A stretch of 64,000 nt of DNA from Nyssa sinensis (GCA_008638375.1 CM018052.1:21457071-21521070); one strand, 5' to 3'. Shown: positions 23,850 to 34,639, counted from the first letter of the stretch. The notes: generated by a model not told the origin, from the sequence alone. Made by a program: numbers and translations.

Positions 23850-25792
23850 AATTGGAAGGTTGTTAGGATCATCATCATCTTCTTCTTCTTCAATACCCGA
23901 CAAATCAATATTTGGGAATTTAACGAGAAGCTTGGACTTAAAGTTATCATAACCAAACTGCACAAATTCCCGACCCATCTCCTCCACATTAGTTCTCATC
24001 TCGACTTCGGTCTTAGCCCTAGCTTCCTCAACCTTCAGAACAAGGGAGACTTGAAGTGCGTCATTTGCCTTCCGAAGCCCCTCCAGCTCCTGAAACAGGG
24101 ATGCCCTTTTCCGACTGCAAGGAATCCCTCTCAAACTTAAGAGAATCCCTCTCGAACTCCATAATAGAGAAGGAATTCCTTACTTCCTTGAGTTCATCCT
24201 CGGCAGCAGAGACTTTCAACTGAGCTGTGCCAAGCTCAAGCCTGGCTTCGTCCAAATCATCCTGAAGCTTCTCTACAGCCTCGGGATCCAGGGCAGAGTC
24301 CATCAGTGCAGCCAGGCTATACAAGGTCTGCAAAATAGAAAAAACTAAGAAAACAAGGAGTGAAGCAAAAACACCAAAAAGAACAACACGGCAATTACCT
24401 TCATCTACGAGCTCATCGCATCACCAATAATCTGCCGAGTACTCTAAGCCTTGTGTTTCTGAGGGGCACCCTCCCAAACGTCTTCAATGAACTCTTGAAC
24501 GGCCTTGTACCCATCCGGCATCAAGTCCAAGTCGACTGCCACCCTCACTTTCCCTTTTTTGGGGACCTTTGGAGCCAAAGAGGGGGCAGGCTCAGAAACG
24601 ACAATGCCCTTTTTGGGCGGTGCCGATGAGGAAAGGTCGAAAATCACCACACCTTTCTTGGGTGGCACAGAAGTAGAAGGGTCAAAAATCACCACCCTCT
24701 TCTTAGGTGGTGCAAAGGTGGAGGGGACGGTAGGGGTCCTCTTCTTCTTAGTTGAGAGGAACTCATAGGGAAGAGGGATCTGCCACCCTCTTCTTCTTCG
24801 TAGGGGCCCAACTGTTAAACACGGTCTTCTTCACATCTTCAGCCCTGTTCTTATTCTTTGGGGCCATTGGACTGCTCGGCTTAAAGATAGCCCTGAAGTC
24901 CTAGTTACTTGTTTGAAGAAGTCTGTCGTACTCGTCCTTGAGGATAGGTGTGAAGAACGGCCTCTTCTTGGCGCTTTTACCTGTACAAGAGATACAACAG
25001 CAACAGTCAATTAAACAATACAGAAGTAGAGACATAAACAAAGGTAAAATTACAAAAGAGGGGGGTCTCACCCATAAACCCCGTGCTCTGGGGAAATGTA
25101 GAGATCTGATCTCAAAGGTCTTCCATCTCCCAACCTCCACTAATGAAGAAATACCGTTGCTTCCAGGTCTTGTTGGAAGTCGGTACGAAAGAAAAAGGTC
25201 TGAACCCCCTATCAAAAGACATATAGTAGAAGTTCTCTGACCTCATATACTTAAGATCCATTTTACTACGGATCAAGTCTAGGGAGACCTCAACGTTGTT
25301 CAGACGACTTAAGGCTATAAACCCTAACAAGTGCCTTCAGCTATTCAAGTTCAGGTCGACAGGGCAAAGATTGAACCAACAAAAAAACTCACTAAGAAAC
25401 TTAGGGAAAGGAAGACGCAACCCCATCTCAAACCAAGCAGTATAAACACACATCTCGCATTCCCTAATGTTTGAAGGACGATCTATGGAATCAGGAACCC
25501 TAAGGGTGACATTTTGAGGAAAATCGAATTCCTCCCTTATACTATCTAACAGGGAAGAAGTTACAATGCTCTGTCCTTCGTCTTTTTGGGAGAGTCTGCC
25601 AAAAATCTCCCCTTTTTTGTTCCTAGGCTCTAAAAACACATCTACGATCCTAACCTCGGGGCTAGAACGGGTTCCTTCCGACCTATCCCCCGAGGAACTA
25701 CTATCTCTAGTAAGGGTTTGGGATGATGCAAAAGTCTCCAAAAGACTTCCTGAACTACTGCCAACACTAGAGGATGCAGTGGAGGTAGACAT
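23850..25792 (-). pseudogene. Antisense gene in Gypsy-A 3' region (plant-transposon-associated protein)
   Basis: The minus strand starts MSTSTASSSVGSSSGS at 25792 and reads a Ser-rich leader, then LPFPKFLSEFFCWFNLCPVD, LLGFIALSRLNNVEVSLDL and PTSNKTWKQRYFFISG. This matches the domain annotated in plant genomes as putative gypsy-type transposon (Transposase_28-like). One TGA at 25338-25340 sits where relatives have Trp (LNSWR). Predicted introns 24981-25071 and 24328-24398 have GT/AG ends. The last exon gives a coiled coil (KLQDDLDEARLELGTAQ, then EFERDSLKFERDSL) and ends in an acidic EEEEDDDDP tail near 23850. The middle (24440-24900) has shifts and a repeated PKKGVVIFD/PKKGIVVSE motif. Extra antisense genes here are known in Tat elements; their role is unknown. 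Confidence 0.72.
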
Positions 25793-26190
25793 TTCAAAAA
25801 TAGCCAGAAAATGAGGAGAAGAAGAATAGTGAAAATATGAACGTAGGGACCAAAATCAAACCTGAAGAGAGAGAGAAGCTTCAGACGACAAGTACTCCTC
25901 ACAGTTTGGCTTTCTGGTTCAACAATGGCGGATTCTTTCTTTCTTTCTTTCAAGTACAAGAGAAACAGTAAAAAAAGCGTACAAAGCTCCTTTCCCTCTT
26001 TATATACATTCAGAAACTAGGGCCCACCAAGGTGAACCGTCACGACAGTTACAAGCAATGATAACCTTGGAAGCCCAAAAATCGACTACGCAATAAATGA
26101 CGCGCCAACAGTCGTCTTGGAAAACGAGAAGACAGAACGCGTGACTTTTCGGAGGCTCATAACCTTAGTTATGCCATGAGCTCAAACTAA

Positions 26191-26217
26191 GGCTTAGGGG
26201 GGGGGAGGGGGGAGTAG
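26191..26217 (+). other. Gypsy-A polypurine tract
   Basis: A long G/A run (GGGGGGGGGAGGGGGGAG) directly before the 3' LTR. It is the expected plus-strand primer. Confidence 0.85.
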
Positions 26218-26218
26218 C

Positions 26219-26777
26219 TGATATATCACAAAGTGACAGACCAATCCTCATGTGACACATATGCCTACGGACCAGGCAATGCTCGGCCATTCAGAGCAGA
26301 CCTATGACCTTCCAGAACTTACATTCCGTTCAGAGCAAATATACATTCTTACAGAACTCACAGGTCTGAGCATAGACCTTTAAAGCACTCCCCGTGGTTC
26401 AGAATCACCGCCTTAACACTTGCCGAGCAGAGAATAAAGAAACAGTTTTCTACAAGAAAACTGCCACACACAGTTATCTCTTTGGTGCAATATCCAACAT
26501 GGTAACTGTCATTCTCCGATGATCAAATCACTACTTTCATGGCTCCAAATCCTAATCAACTTAGGAATAACTAAGACTATAAATAAAACCCTAAGATACG
26601 TTTTTATATTTATGCTCATTCTTTGACTTACATTACAGTCTTTTCAATTCAGTTTATTAACTTAAGCATCAGAGTGGCTACCGCTAGAGCCAATCCGGTG
26701 GTCCTCTGATCTTCTTCTTTGAGTGTTCTTTAGGGAGCCGAACTCGGAATACGCATTGGCTAAAAAGTGTAGTATCA
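26219..26777 (+). repeat. Gypsy-A 3' LTR
   Basis: Begins TGATATATCACAAAG and ends AGTATCA before the ACTTC duplication. It differs from the 5' LTR by scattered substitutions and small indels, so the insertion is not recent. Confidence 0.92.
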
Positions 26778-26782
26778 ACTTC

Positions 26783-28499
26783 AATAGGCCATTTGAGTCA
26801 AATTTTGAGTATTTCAATGCATATATAGGAAGTTTATGACAATAACAATTATAACAATACATTCAGATCACATCCATGACATAATGTACAACTAAATATT
26901 TAAATTCAATTAAACTATCATTATCTCTTTTATATTGTCAACACTCTAATAACTAATATTCAATAAATTTATAATCTCAATTAATTATTTATTTTTTTGA
27001 GAACAAACAAACTTCATTCCATATACAAAATTGATCATTCTATTACTTAATAATTAATACATTTTTAAAAAAATATCTTTATATTATTGATTATTAGAAC
27101 ATAAAATTAAACTTGGTTATGTGTGTGTGTGTGTATATATATATAATATAAAAATTGTCAACAACATTAAGTTTTTAGTAATAAAATAAATAAGTTAAGT
27201 AAGATCTTTCTTATTTTTATTCCATAAAAACCTTCTAAAAATGTATGCACGTCTGATTTTAATGCTAGAAATTGTATAGTTGTAAGGAAATTTTTGTTAA
27301 TAGCAATTATAGGAAAAACTTAATAATTAGTAGTTCTATAATTAATAATTTCTCGGCCTTCCAAGATTATTAATTATTAGATGATCAACAATATTATCGT
27401 CCCTTTTCTACCATAGTGCACATGTCTCATGAAATTAATATGATTTTGAAAAACAGGATTGATTAGTGACTGGTGAACATGAAATATGAAATGAATAACC
27501 ATGATTTCAATCTAAATTTTGCTGAATTTATTTTATAATATTTGAAATAATGGGAAATAAACAGAACAAAAGTTGGAGTGAAGATAGAGCCACCCTTATT
27601 AATGTTTGCTTCTACTTCAAAATAAATCAATAATATCAAACATTTAAGAGAAAAAAAAACTTATTAGAGGAAGCAACAAATGTATTAATTAATTGGGGTA
27701 CCATAGAAAATTATTTTGATGCCTATGGCTGACTATGGTTCCCAAATTTTTTATTTTTTTCTAATAGTAATAACAAAAATAATAATAATAATAATTCATG
27801 ATGATGATTAGTTTAATAAATGAACAAAATCAAGCTTAATTACCCACTTTCAATCTGTATTTTATAATGCAAAAATCACATGCCCAAATTATAGGGATAG
27901 TCCCCTATAGTATGGAATTAATCTGACTGAGGTTGCTTGCTTTTATCATGTCATTACCCTTATTTTATAATGTAAGATTAAGTCAATCATTTGAAAAAGA
28001 CTAAAATAAACTTGCAGATTTGGATTTCTCTCTTTTTTTTTTTACCATGAGGGCATTTATCTACAATATAGTTCCTGAAAAAGTCGGAATTACCCTTCAT
28101 GCTGTCACTAGACTCTAGAGAACTCTCACCAAGGATAGTAAGGATAGTATTGTCTTTTGATTGTATATAGCCAATATCATTAGACACATAGGGCTCAGAT
28201 GATGAATCTATGTCACTTCCAAAACAATTAACTTCAGTTATAACCTCATTATATCCTTGTCAATGCCCTTAATATGTGGCTGACAAAACAGACTCTCTCT
28301 CTCTCTCTCTATATATATATAGTCACACACACTGGTACATTTACATCTCTCTCTTTTCTCTCTGACCAGCTGTTCGTATTGGGCTCCGTCCAAGTCCAAA
28401 CAAAAACTTTGACAATTGTGAAGTCAGTAGCACTGTGCACACCCATCTCAGCGTACTGCCATAACATATACCCAAAATAATTATAAAACTACAAATTGA

Positions 28500-28543
<44 letters not shown>

Positions 28544-28735
28544 TACAATTATAAGAAATATAGTAATCAATAAAACGCAAAAACGATATGGTTTTAAATT
28601 CCAACTTTTGTTTTCTGCGACAGTACAATGAATGAGGATTCATATAAACAATGGAATTCATTTTCGCTTCACTTTATTTTCCTTCCCTTTGCTAGTTTGT
28701 ACAACTCAAGTACTAGAAACAAAGATCATTTGGTG
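26783..28735. other. Intergenic, AT-rich, no gene seen
   Basis: Contains simple repeats: (GT)n(AT)n at 27121-27145, (CT)n(AT)n at about 28292-28321, and (AT)n(AC)n at about 28508-28543. The part nearest the S40 gene (28300-28735) is its 3' side. No transposon termini were recognised. Confidence 0.5.
28673..28678 (-). terminator. Candidate poly(A) signal of the S40-like gene
   Basis: AATAAA on the minus strand, about 58 bases after the stop codon. It is placed well for 3'-end formation of the gene at 28736-29101. A match to so short a motif in AT-rich DNA is weak by itself. Confidence 0.4.
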
Positions 28736-29101
28736 TCACGTTTCAAGGAAACCAGTCATTCGGAGAATTGAATTCCTGACTTCACTCAAATCCCGACCTT
28801 TGAGAGTCCTCCCATTTCCGGTGCACACAGAGAACGCCGCTTTCCCGGCTATTCGCCTACCGACGATCACGTGAGGGGGCACCAACTCTTCGTCGTCGTC
28901 GAAGAAGTCGGATTCCACGCACTGAATCCATGAATTCCTATGAATATTTTGCGGAATATCGACGGGAACGGAATTCTTCTTCTTTCTCTTGGGCTTCTTG
29001 TTATTTCTCCCCATACGCGAATTCAAATGAGCTGGGTAGTTGTCGTTGGTTCCAATCCTTTCCCGGAAAATCACATCTGATTCTTGGAATTCTTCTTCCA
29101 T
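28736..29101 (-). CDS. S40-like senescence regulator (DUF584 family)
   Basis: Intact 121-residue single-exon frame. The N-terminus MEEEFQESDVIF matches the conserved EFQESDV box of S40 proteins. The C-terminus has VPPHVIVGRRIAGKAAFSV, then GRTLKGRDLSEVRNS and LRMTGFLE, the family signature (Senescence_reg). A basic run, KKPKRKKK (residues about 36-43), could be a nuclear signal. Family members are small nuclear proteins linked to leaf senescence and stress responses in plants; the biochemical activity is unknown. This ATG starts the conserved N-terminal box, so the start is secure. Length is at the shorter, usual end for the family. It is the only confident host gene in the window and stands alone between Gypsy-A and the SINE pair. 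Confidence 0.93.
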   Translation of the reverse strand: MEEEFQESDVIFRERIGTNDNYPAHLNSRMGRNNKKPKRKKKNSVPVDIPQNIHRNSWIQCVESDFFDDDEELVPPHVIVGRRIAGKAAFSVCTGNGRTLKGRDLSEVRNSILRMTGFLET

Positions 29102-29138
29102 GCGAGAGCTCCGGAAAATGGCTATGTAGAAGGAGAGA

Positions 29139-29186
<48 letters not shown>

Positions 29187-29898
29187 TGAGGAATTGGAGA
29201 AAGGGAATCAAAGGGAGTTGTATTTGTAGGGAGACTGGAGAGATAATCTAAATCGTACAGAGTACATTTTGATTGTGTCGTAAGATGGCGTTACTGTAAA
29301 ATGTAATGGCGTTGAGTGCGGTCCCCGCTTCTTCTCTTTCTCTCTCTAAAAGTGACTCCTTTTCTTGTGGCCTACGGCTTTCCTAGTTTCCTGAACCTTG
29401 TGTTATGTTGTAATCCCTACACGTTGATTTGGACAGTTTTAGCTCTGTTTTATTTAAATTTGTCTTATTATTTTTTTTTTAATTCAACAAGAAAGAAAAT
29501 AAAATTTTATTGATAAAACTAATGCACAACACATAAAATCCATGATAATCCAATATTATTTTTAGTTTATGCCATTGCTACTCGACATTGTACAGTGATT
29601 AGGTTTCATTCTTTTGCAATATCCAAAATGCACAAGTAAAACTGTTTAATGCACTTTCAATTAAGTACGGTCTTCATATCATGTTGTAGCTAAGTCATAC
29701 CCCATTGATAAAGGTTAATAAGTTAAAATTATTATTTAATGGAATAAAACATTATTTCTGTAACTAAATAGTTTAGTAAATTTTGTTTTTTTTAAAAAAG
29801 AATAAAATTAGTGATAACAATTGTAATGATCAGTGGTGGATTTACAATGCTCCCTCCACAAAAACTTCAAAAAAAATTAAGGTCGATTCAATATTTTA
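29102..29898. other. Upstream region of the S40-like gene, then AT-rich DNA
   Basis: The first 200 bases carry the predicted leader and core promoter. Beyond about 29450 the sequence is AT-rich with no recognisable feature until the SINEs. Confidence 0.45.
29145..29231 (-). promoter_or_regulatory. Pyrimidine-rich 5' leader and TATA-like element of the S40-like gene
   Basis: On the sense strand, a (CT)n tract (29145-29188) lies about 45-90 bases before the ATG, like the pyrimidine patches of plant core promoters and leaders. Upstream, CTACAAATAC at about 29220-29230 is one base from the plant TATA consensus CTATAAATAC. Spacing to a start site within the CT tract would be about 30-40 bases. 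Confidence 0.45.
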
Positions 29899-29923
29899 TA
29901 AGATTTCAAAATATTTTTAACTT

Positions 29924-29975
29924 TTTTTTTTTTTTTGTAACGGAAAACCCTCTTAAGGACACTTTAGCTTACTAG
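29924..29975 (-). mobile_element. 5'-truncated SINE (3' end fragment)
   Basis: Only the last 40 or so bases plus the A-tail of the same SINE family as 30001-30235 are present (minus strand: ACTAGTAAGCTAAAGTGTCC... then GTTAC and poly-A). It is flanked by a 25-bp perfect direct repeat at 29899-29923 and 29976-30000, an unusually long and clean target duplication. Confidence 0.85.
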
Positions 29976-30000
29976 TAAGATTTCAAAATATTTTTAACTT

Positions 30001-30235
30001 TTTTTTTTGGTAACAGGAAACCCTCCTAAGGACACTTTAGCTTACTAGTAGCCTTGGCTTTCAGCCCTTAGCGCTACCCCTAGGAGGTAAACCTCAGATG
30101 TTTCAAACCGCCCATTAGCCGGGTGCATCAGAGAAATTGCAAACTCACGCAACGGGAGAGAGTCGAACCTTCGCGCTACTGGTTATTTACGCAGAAAATC
30201 TCACTCCTTACCAACTGCGCTACGCCTGGATGGGC
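30001..30235 (-). mobile_element. Full-length tRNA-derived SINE
   Basis: On the minus strand it begins GCCCATCCAGGCGTAGCGCA. It has an A box (TAGCGCAGTTGG at about 30211-30222) and a B box (GGTTCGACTCT at about 30160-30170), the internal RNA polymerase III promoter. It continues with a non-tRNA body and ends in an A-rich tail. The family resembles the widespread plant Au-type SINEs. A 13-bp duplication, ATATTTTTAACTT, flanks it at 29988-30000 and 30236-30248. It is therefore inserted into one copy of the target duplication of the truncated SINE. It needs a LINE polymerase in trans. Confidence 0.9.
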
Positions 30236-30432
30236 ATATTTTTAACTTGCTTCTACTAAATTTATTTTATAAATTTCCTGATTAGTCTGCAGATAAATAT
30301 TAGAGAAAAAAGAAGAAGAAGAATAGTGGTAAGCACTGCTTCATGTTTACAAGTTTCTTTAATTACTTTATTTTTATGGGGCTATATTTCATACTTAAAT
30401 CCAATCATGATTTAAGGTTGTGACACTAAATT

Positions 30433-30948
30433 TTGATAGAATTTTTTCTTAATTTTATTTATTCAATTTATTTTGTCTCATCAATTGGTCGTGATTTAAT
30501 AATAAGACAAGAATTAATGATTTTTCTGCTCTTCCATTCTTCAGAATCATTCATAATTTTGTTTATTTGCTTAAAAAAGACCCAATTAAAGGCTTATAGG
30601 TTAAAGTTTTTGCATCCGAAAGAGGAAGAGGAAGAGGAAGAAGAAAATATATATAGACATAAACATATATGTATTCATGTACGAAAGAAAACAAATATGT
30701 GTTCTATTTTAGATTTTTTGATCCAAATCTCTATTGAAAGACATAGTAAGTTTTGTAGAAATAAATTTGATTTTCTAGTTAATTATAAGTTAACTGTAGC
30801 AAATGAAACAGTATATCCTGACTTCACCCTTAATAATTATAATCACTTTAATCATGTTAGATACATGAATGAAACTGTATATCCTGACTTCGCCCCTGGT
30901 AATGATAATCACTTTAAACGTGTTGGATACATGCATGTGCGTAATTAA
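30433..30948 (+). CDS. Doubtful 171-codon open frame with an internal repeat
   Basis: A long frame for such AT-rich DNA. It starts MIEFFLNFIYSIYFVSSIG (hydrophobic), then an E-rich run (EEEEEEEE around residue 62-70) encoded by a GAA/GAG microsatellite. It ends with two 22-residue repeats of the form NETVYPDF...NHF...YM. I recognise no domain or family, and no promoter or neighbour supports expression. Most likely it is a chance open frame partly created by simple repeats; a small orphan gene cannot be excluded. Confidence 0.15.
   Translation: MIEFFLNFIYSIYFVSSIGRDLIIRQELMIFLLFHSSESFIILFICLKKTQLKAYRLKFLHPKEEEEEEEENIYRHKHICIHVRKKTNMCSILDFLIQISIERHSKFCRNKFDFLVNYKLTVANETVYPDFTLNNYNHFNHVRYMNETVYPDFAPGNDNHFKRVGYMHVRN
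30802..30933 (+). repeat. 66-bp tandem duplication
   Basis: Copies at 30802-30867 and 30868-30933 share AATGAAAC, GTATATCCTGACTTC and AATCACTTTAA, with around twelve differences. The period is a multiple of three, so the open frame passes through both. Confidence 0.85.
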
Positions 30949-31512
30949 TCATGAATGTTTGCTCACTGTAATGTAATTATTGATGAATGTGAATCTTCGT
31001 CGGGATTAATTCAAAGGTTCAATATGCGTGTGGAAAAAGTGCTAAATCTAAAGAGTGAATTAGGTGGGGGTTAGGGGAGGTTTTTCCATGTCTAGGCTGA
31101 AAAATAAATGTTGTCCCCGTGATTAAGATTTAGTAAGAATGGTGTCATGCACGTGAACAATGGTGTCATCTTGTAACAAGGGTGAAAAAGATGGTTTCAT
31201 GTTGATGTTGTCATCATAACTCACTCTGAACTTGTACTAATATATCCAATTAGACCATGTCAAACACCATAGTTATCACAAATTTTTTTATTTTTTATTT
31301 TTTATTTTTTATGTTCCATAGTTATCACAATTAGCTTCACGTGATTCGCAGTATAGATTATGTGTGATTTAAAATATAAAATTTAGTGTTATAATTTAAA
31401 ATATCAAAAGTCTCTAAAATATATATATCAAACAAAAAAATACATATAATTTGTAAAAAAAATTTATTTTCTAATAACTTAAATTCATTAGAATTTTTTA
31501 GTTGTATATTTA

Positions 31513-31546
<34 letters not shown>

Positions 31547-32127
31547 CATAAATATTATTACTAATACAATTAAAAATCATTTCATGTTCACAACAAAGCG
31601 ATTCGAAGTAGTTTTAATAATAATAATATAATAATGTACTCTTCTTCTTCATCTTCCATTTTAATTTTTCTAAAGTGCATAGGCAGAAGATACATGGGTG
31701 CTGGGTCGGGTTACAACCTTCTTAATTATAGAATTTTCTTTTATACATTTAAAATTTTATTTCTTTTGAAGTTAATTCATTTCAAAATTTTGACTCATTT
31801 TAATCTTTACCCATCATTTTTCTTATTTTTCATCTCAAAAATTTGGTTCAACTCAAAATTCTCACTAAAAATAGTTTTAAAAATTTTCTAACGTCACCCT
31901 AATAACTTTCTTGATGTCACCCTCCCTAAGGTGATTTTAATTGATATGATGATTTGATCATCTACAATTCCAAATTGTTTTTCTTCCTGAAGCAGCCATC
32001 CACTGTAATGTCGAGGAAGGTCGCTGCATTTACTGTGGGCGAAAGAACTTGGAATAGGGGAGGAGTTTGGTCAGCCATGCCATTAGGCACTCAATTTTCG
32101 TAAATCAATATAAGGTTGTTAAAATTT

Positions 32128-32608
32128 GGATAAATTATATTGAGTTTTTTTAAAATTTTTAATAATTATACTAATTTTTTTTGAGATTTTTAAAATTACA
32201 CAATTTCTTTTTTTGACAAACTACAATCATTTTTTTAGGTCAAATTTTTTTTTTTAAATGATAAAATTACCCTTTTATGTTTTTTTTTTCATTTTTTCAT
32301 TTGGACCTAATTTTTTAATCTTCTTTTCATTTTCAAATAAATATTGATTAAACTCTTAAATTTATTTTCATATAAAATAAAAATAAGTTATTTACCTTAA
32401 ATTTATTTTTATATAAAATAAAAAATTTCTTTAAAAATGTTTTAAAAATTAGTCAAAATTAAAAAATATATATAGGAATAGTTTCATCAGTTTGAAAAAA
32501 AAAAAAAATTGACTGAAATAGATGATTGTAATTTATTAAAAAAAATAAAATAAAATAAAATATTTATCAAAAATATCAAAAAAAAAAAAAATCTTGTATA
32601 ATTTATCT
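32128..32608. mobile_element. MULE-like MITE with long inverted repeats and 9-bp duplication
   Basis: Termini GGATAAATTATA (left) and the reverse complement of TATAATTTATCT (right) form inverted repeats. These extend, with gaps, through AAATTACAATCAT-like blocks near 32216-32240 and 32520-32537, about 100 bases inward. The direct repeat TTAAAATTT flanks the element at 32119-32127 and 32609-32617. A 9-bp duplication with long inverted repeats points to the Mutator superfamily. There is no coding capacity. Confidence 0.7.
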
Positions 32609-32706
32609 TTAAAATTTCTTTCTTCACGTAACATGTTAGAATTTAAGTCATAAACCGCATACACACTTAAATTAGTTGGCTCTCAATGATTGTACTAAAA
32701 ATAATA

Positions 32707-32964
32707 CTCCCTCCGTTCCGAATTAAAATTCCTTTATCCATTTTGAGATGTCCCATAATAAGAGTTCTATTTAAAAAATTAATGTATAAATAATTATCAA
32801 ATTTTTAAATTATCTTCACAAATTTAATGTGAATGTACTACGTAATGTAAATAAAGGTTAGTTTTGTAAATTTATTCTTTTAATCAAGTGTAAAAGTATT
32901 AAATGATTGTCCTTTTTAAAAAATTAATTTTTTTAAAAAAATTATTAATTTAAGACGGAGAAAG
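32707..32964. mobile_element. Stowaway-like MITE
   Basis: Left end CTCCCTCCGTTCCG follows a TA, and the right end GACGGAGAAAG precedes a TA. CTCCCTCCGT is the Stowaway (Tc1/mariner) terminal signature, and TA is its target. The right terminus is diverged (CTTTCTCCGT on the opposite strand). Non-coding, 258 bp. Confidence 0.82.
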
Positions 32965-34087
32965 TAATAATAATAATTTTGATTCTGAAGCTTTACCTTT
33001 TAGTATAAAAAAAGTTGATCTCATCATTCGGTGAGTCCCCCTTTTTTCTTTAAGTAGGTTTCCTTTGCTTTGTTTTGTCGGTTTTGCTCCTATTAATAAA
33101 TCTTTACTTACCCCACACAGAAGACAAAATAAAAATTACAAAACTCATGCAATGTCTTTAAAGACTAGAGGTTTTTGAACTTAATATTTAATCACCTCTT
33201 AATGTTAAAGTCAATTGTATAATTAACAAGGAAGGAGCTTTAATTAATATCACAAACCCAACAGAGTAACTTAAAGTCTTAATTAAACCAGTAAAAAGTA
33301 AAAAATTTTAAAGTAAAATATCACTCTTTTGCTCTATATTAAGAGTTTATTTTTGCAAATGTAATTTTTAAGGAAATAAACATTTAAACTCTATACACAA
33401 CACTTGTTGCAAATAAAAAGATAAAAAAGATAAAAATACTTATACATTGACCTTTTAAATTGGATTCATATTTTGAAACATTTAAAAAAGAAAAAGAAAA
33501 AAATGAACTAAAATTAGGATAGAGGGAGTTTATATTTATGTTAAACTAGGTTGTAACATATCATATTTGGACAGAATATTTAGAGGTGATTCAAATTTGA
33601 CACATTATTTTATAATTTGATGGACCATTAAACTTTTGATCGATCCAAATTTAAATATGTTAATTATCAAATATTCAATCTAATAATTTGATTTGAAACT
33701 AAAATAATTGGATAATTTGTAATTACCAGAGCTTAGATTAATCGATATAAAATATATATATATATATATATTATAATATGAGTAAAGTTAGTCTTACCTT
33801 TATATTTTATTAAAAGTGTTTTCTTTCATGAGTTGACAGTATTGTATTGAATGAATATCACATCTTATTGCATTGAGACAATTTGAAGAGATTTGAATTG
33901 TGATTTGATATATTGACAATCCTATGTTAAACGTGTAAAGCATTTTTTTTCTTGCCTAGCTCTAGGGTATACCCCTTGATTTGCTTTTGTTAGGTTTGGT
34001 TTGATTTTAATACATAGGCTAAGAGAAAAACACGTAAAGAATAGAATTATCTCTAGAAAAAATGTCCAAAAAGAAAAAAATTATAGC
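32965..34087. other. AT-rich DNA, no gene; contains a segment also found at 47.2 kb
   Basis: The stretch around 33140-33280 aligns with about 47185-47345 (shared CCTCTTA and GTTAAAGTCAATT blocks). Otherwise AT-rich with a short (TA)n at about 33752-33770. Confidence 0.45.
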
Positions 34088-34178
34088 GACCTTTGCAGGG
34101 GCGGCTCAATACATTCAGAGGCCTAAAGTAAAATTGTAAAATGAAGCTTTTTTATTTATTAAAAGTTTTATAAATTTT

Positions 34179-34370
34179 TTATTTAAAATTTATTTTTCTA
34201 GCTTTTTGATATACAAAATTACTAATTAAATTCTTATAATGAATTTCTTCTAACATTTCTTTTTCAATTAATAGTATTGTCAATCCATTTAATCTTTCTT
34301 GAGACATTGTTGATCTTAAGTAAGATTTTATTAATTTTAGTTTTAAAAAACTTTTTTTCCGCCGAAGCAA
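34179..34370 (-). pseudogene. hAT transposase C-terminal fragment
   Basis: The minus strand reads FLKLKLIKSYLRSTMSQERL, then NGLTILLIEKEMLEEIHYKN, and ends near FVYQKARKINF. This is the conserved C-terminal dimerisation region of plant hAT transposases (the LKLIKxYLRSTMSQERLNGL block), often annotated as TTF-type zinc-finger or hAT dimerisation proteins. Only about 60 residues of a protein usually over 600 long remain, and the N-terminal zinc finger and catalytic core are absent. Confidence 0.88.
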
Positions 34371-34639
34371 CGATTTCGGGAATTGTTAACATTATTCTAT
34401 AACAATTATTTTATATATTTTTAATAGCTAATAAAAAATTAATAATCAAAGATTCAATGAGCTAATTACAGTAAACAAAATAGAGGCAATCTAATTATAT
34501 GTCTTAAAAGATACTATAAATTTTAAATTAAAAAATTCAAAGTTAGAACAATAGAACCCGATTATGGAGCAATTTAGTCTTCAGATTCAGTAAATATAAA
34601 AGAAGCTAATCAAAATTTCTAATACTTCACGGCTCACGC

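Larger units (their letters stand above)
16668..26777 (+). mobile_element. Gypsy-A: Ty3/Gypsy element of Tat type, 10.1 kb, complete but decayed
   Basis: Both LTRs (563 and 559 bp) begin TGATAT. The right one ends TATCA. The direct repeat ACTTC flanks the element at 16663-16667 and 26778-26782. It has a primer site, gag, protease, RT, RNase H, a second RNase H, integrase, a long 3' region with an antisense gene, and a polypurine tract. The second RNase H after the first is a mark of the Tat clade. Stops and shifts in every gene mean it is non-autonomous today. Confidence 0.93.
30249..32118. other. AT-rich intergenic DNA with microsatellites
   Basis: No convincing gene. A (TG)n(TA)n microsatellite lies at 31513-31546, and short A/T-rich runs are common. 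A 171-codon frame at 30433-30948 is discussed separately because of its internal duplication. Confidence 0.5.

Noticed and set aside
30160..30222. Possible tRNA gene on the minus strand (A and B boxes)
   Set aside because: The boxes belong to a SINE with A-tail and target duplication; no acceptor stem closes around them.
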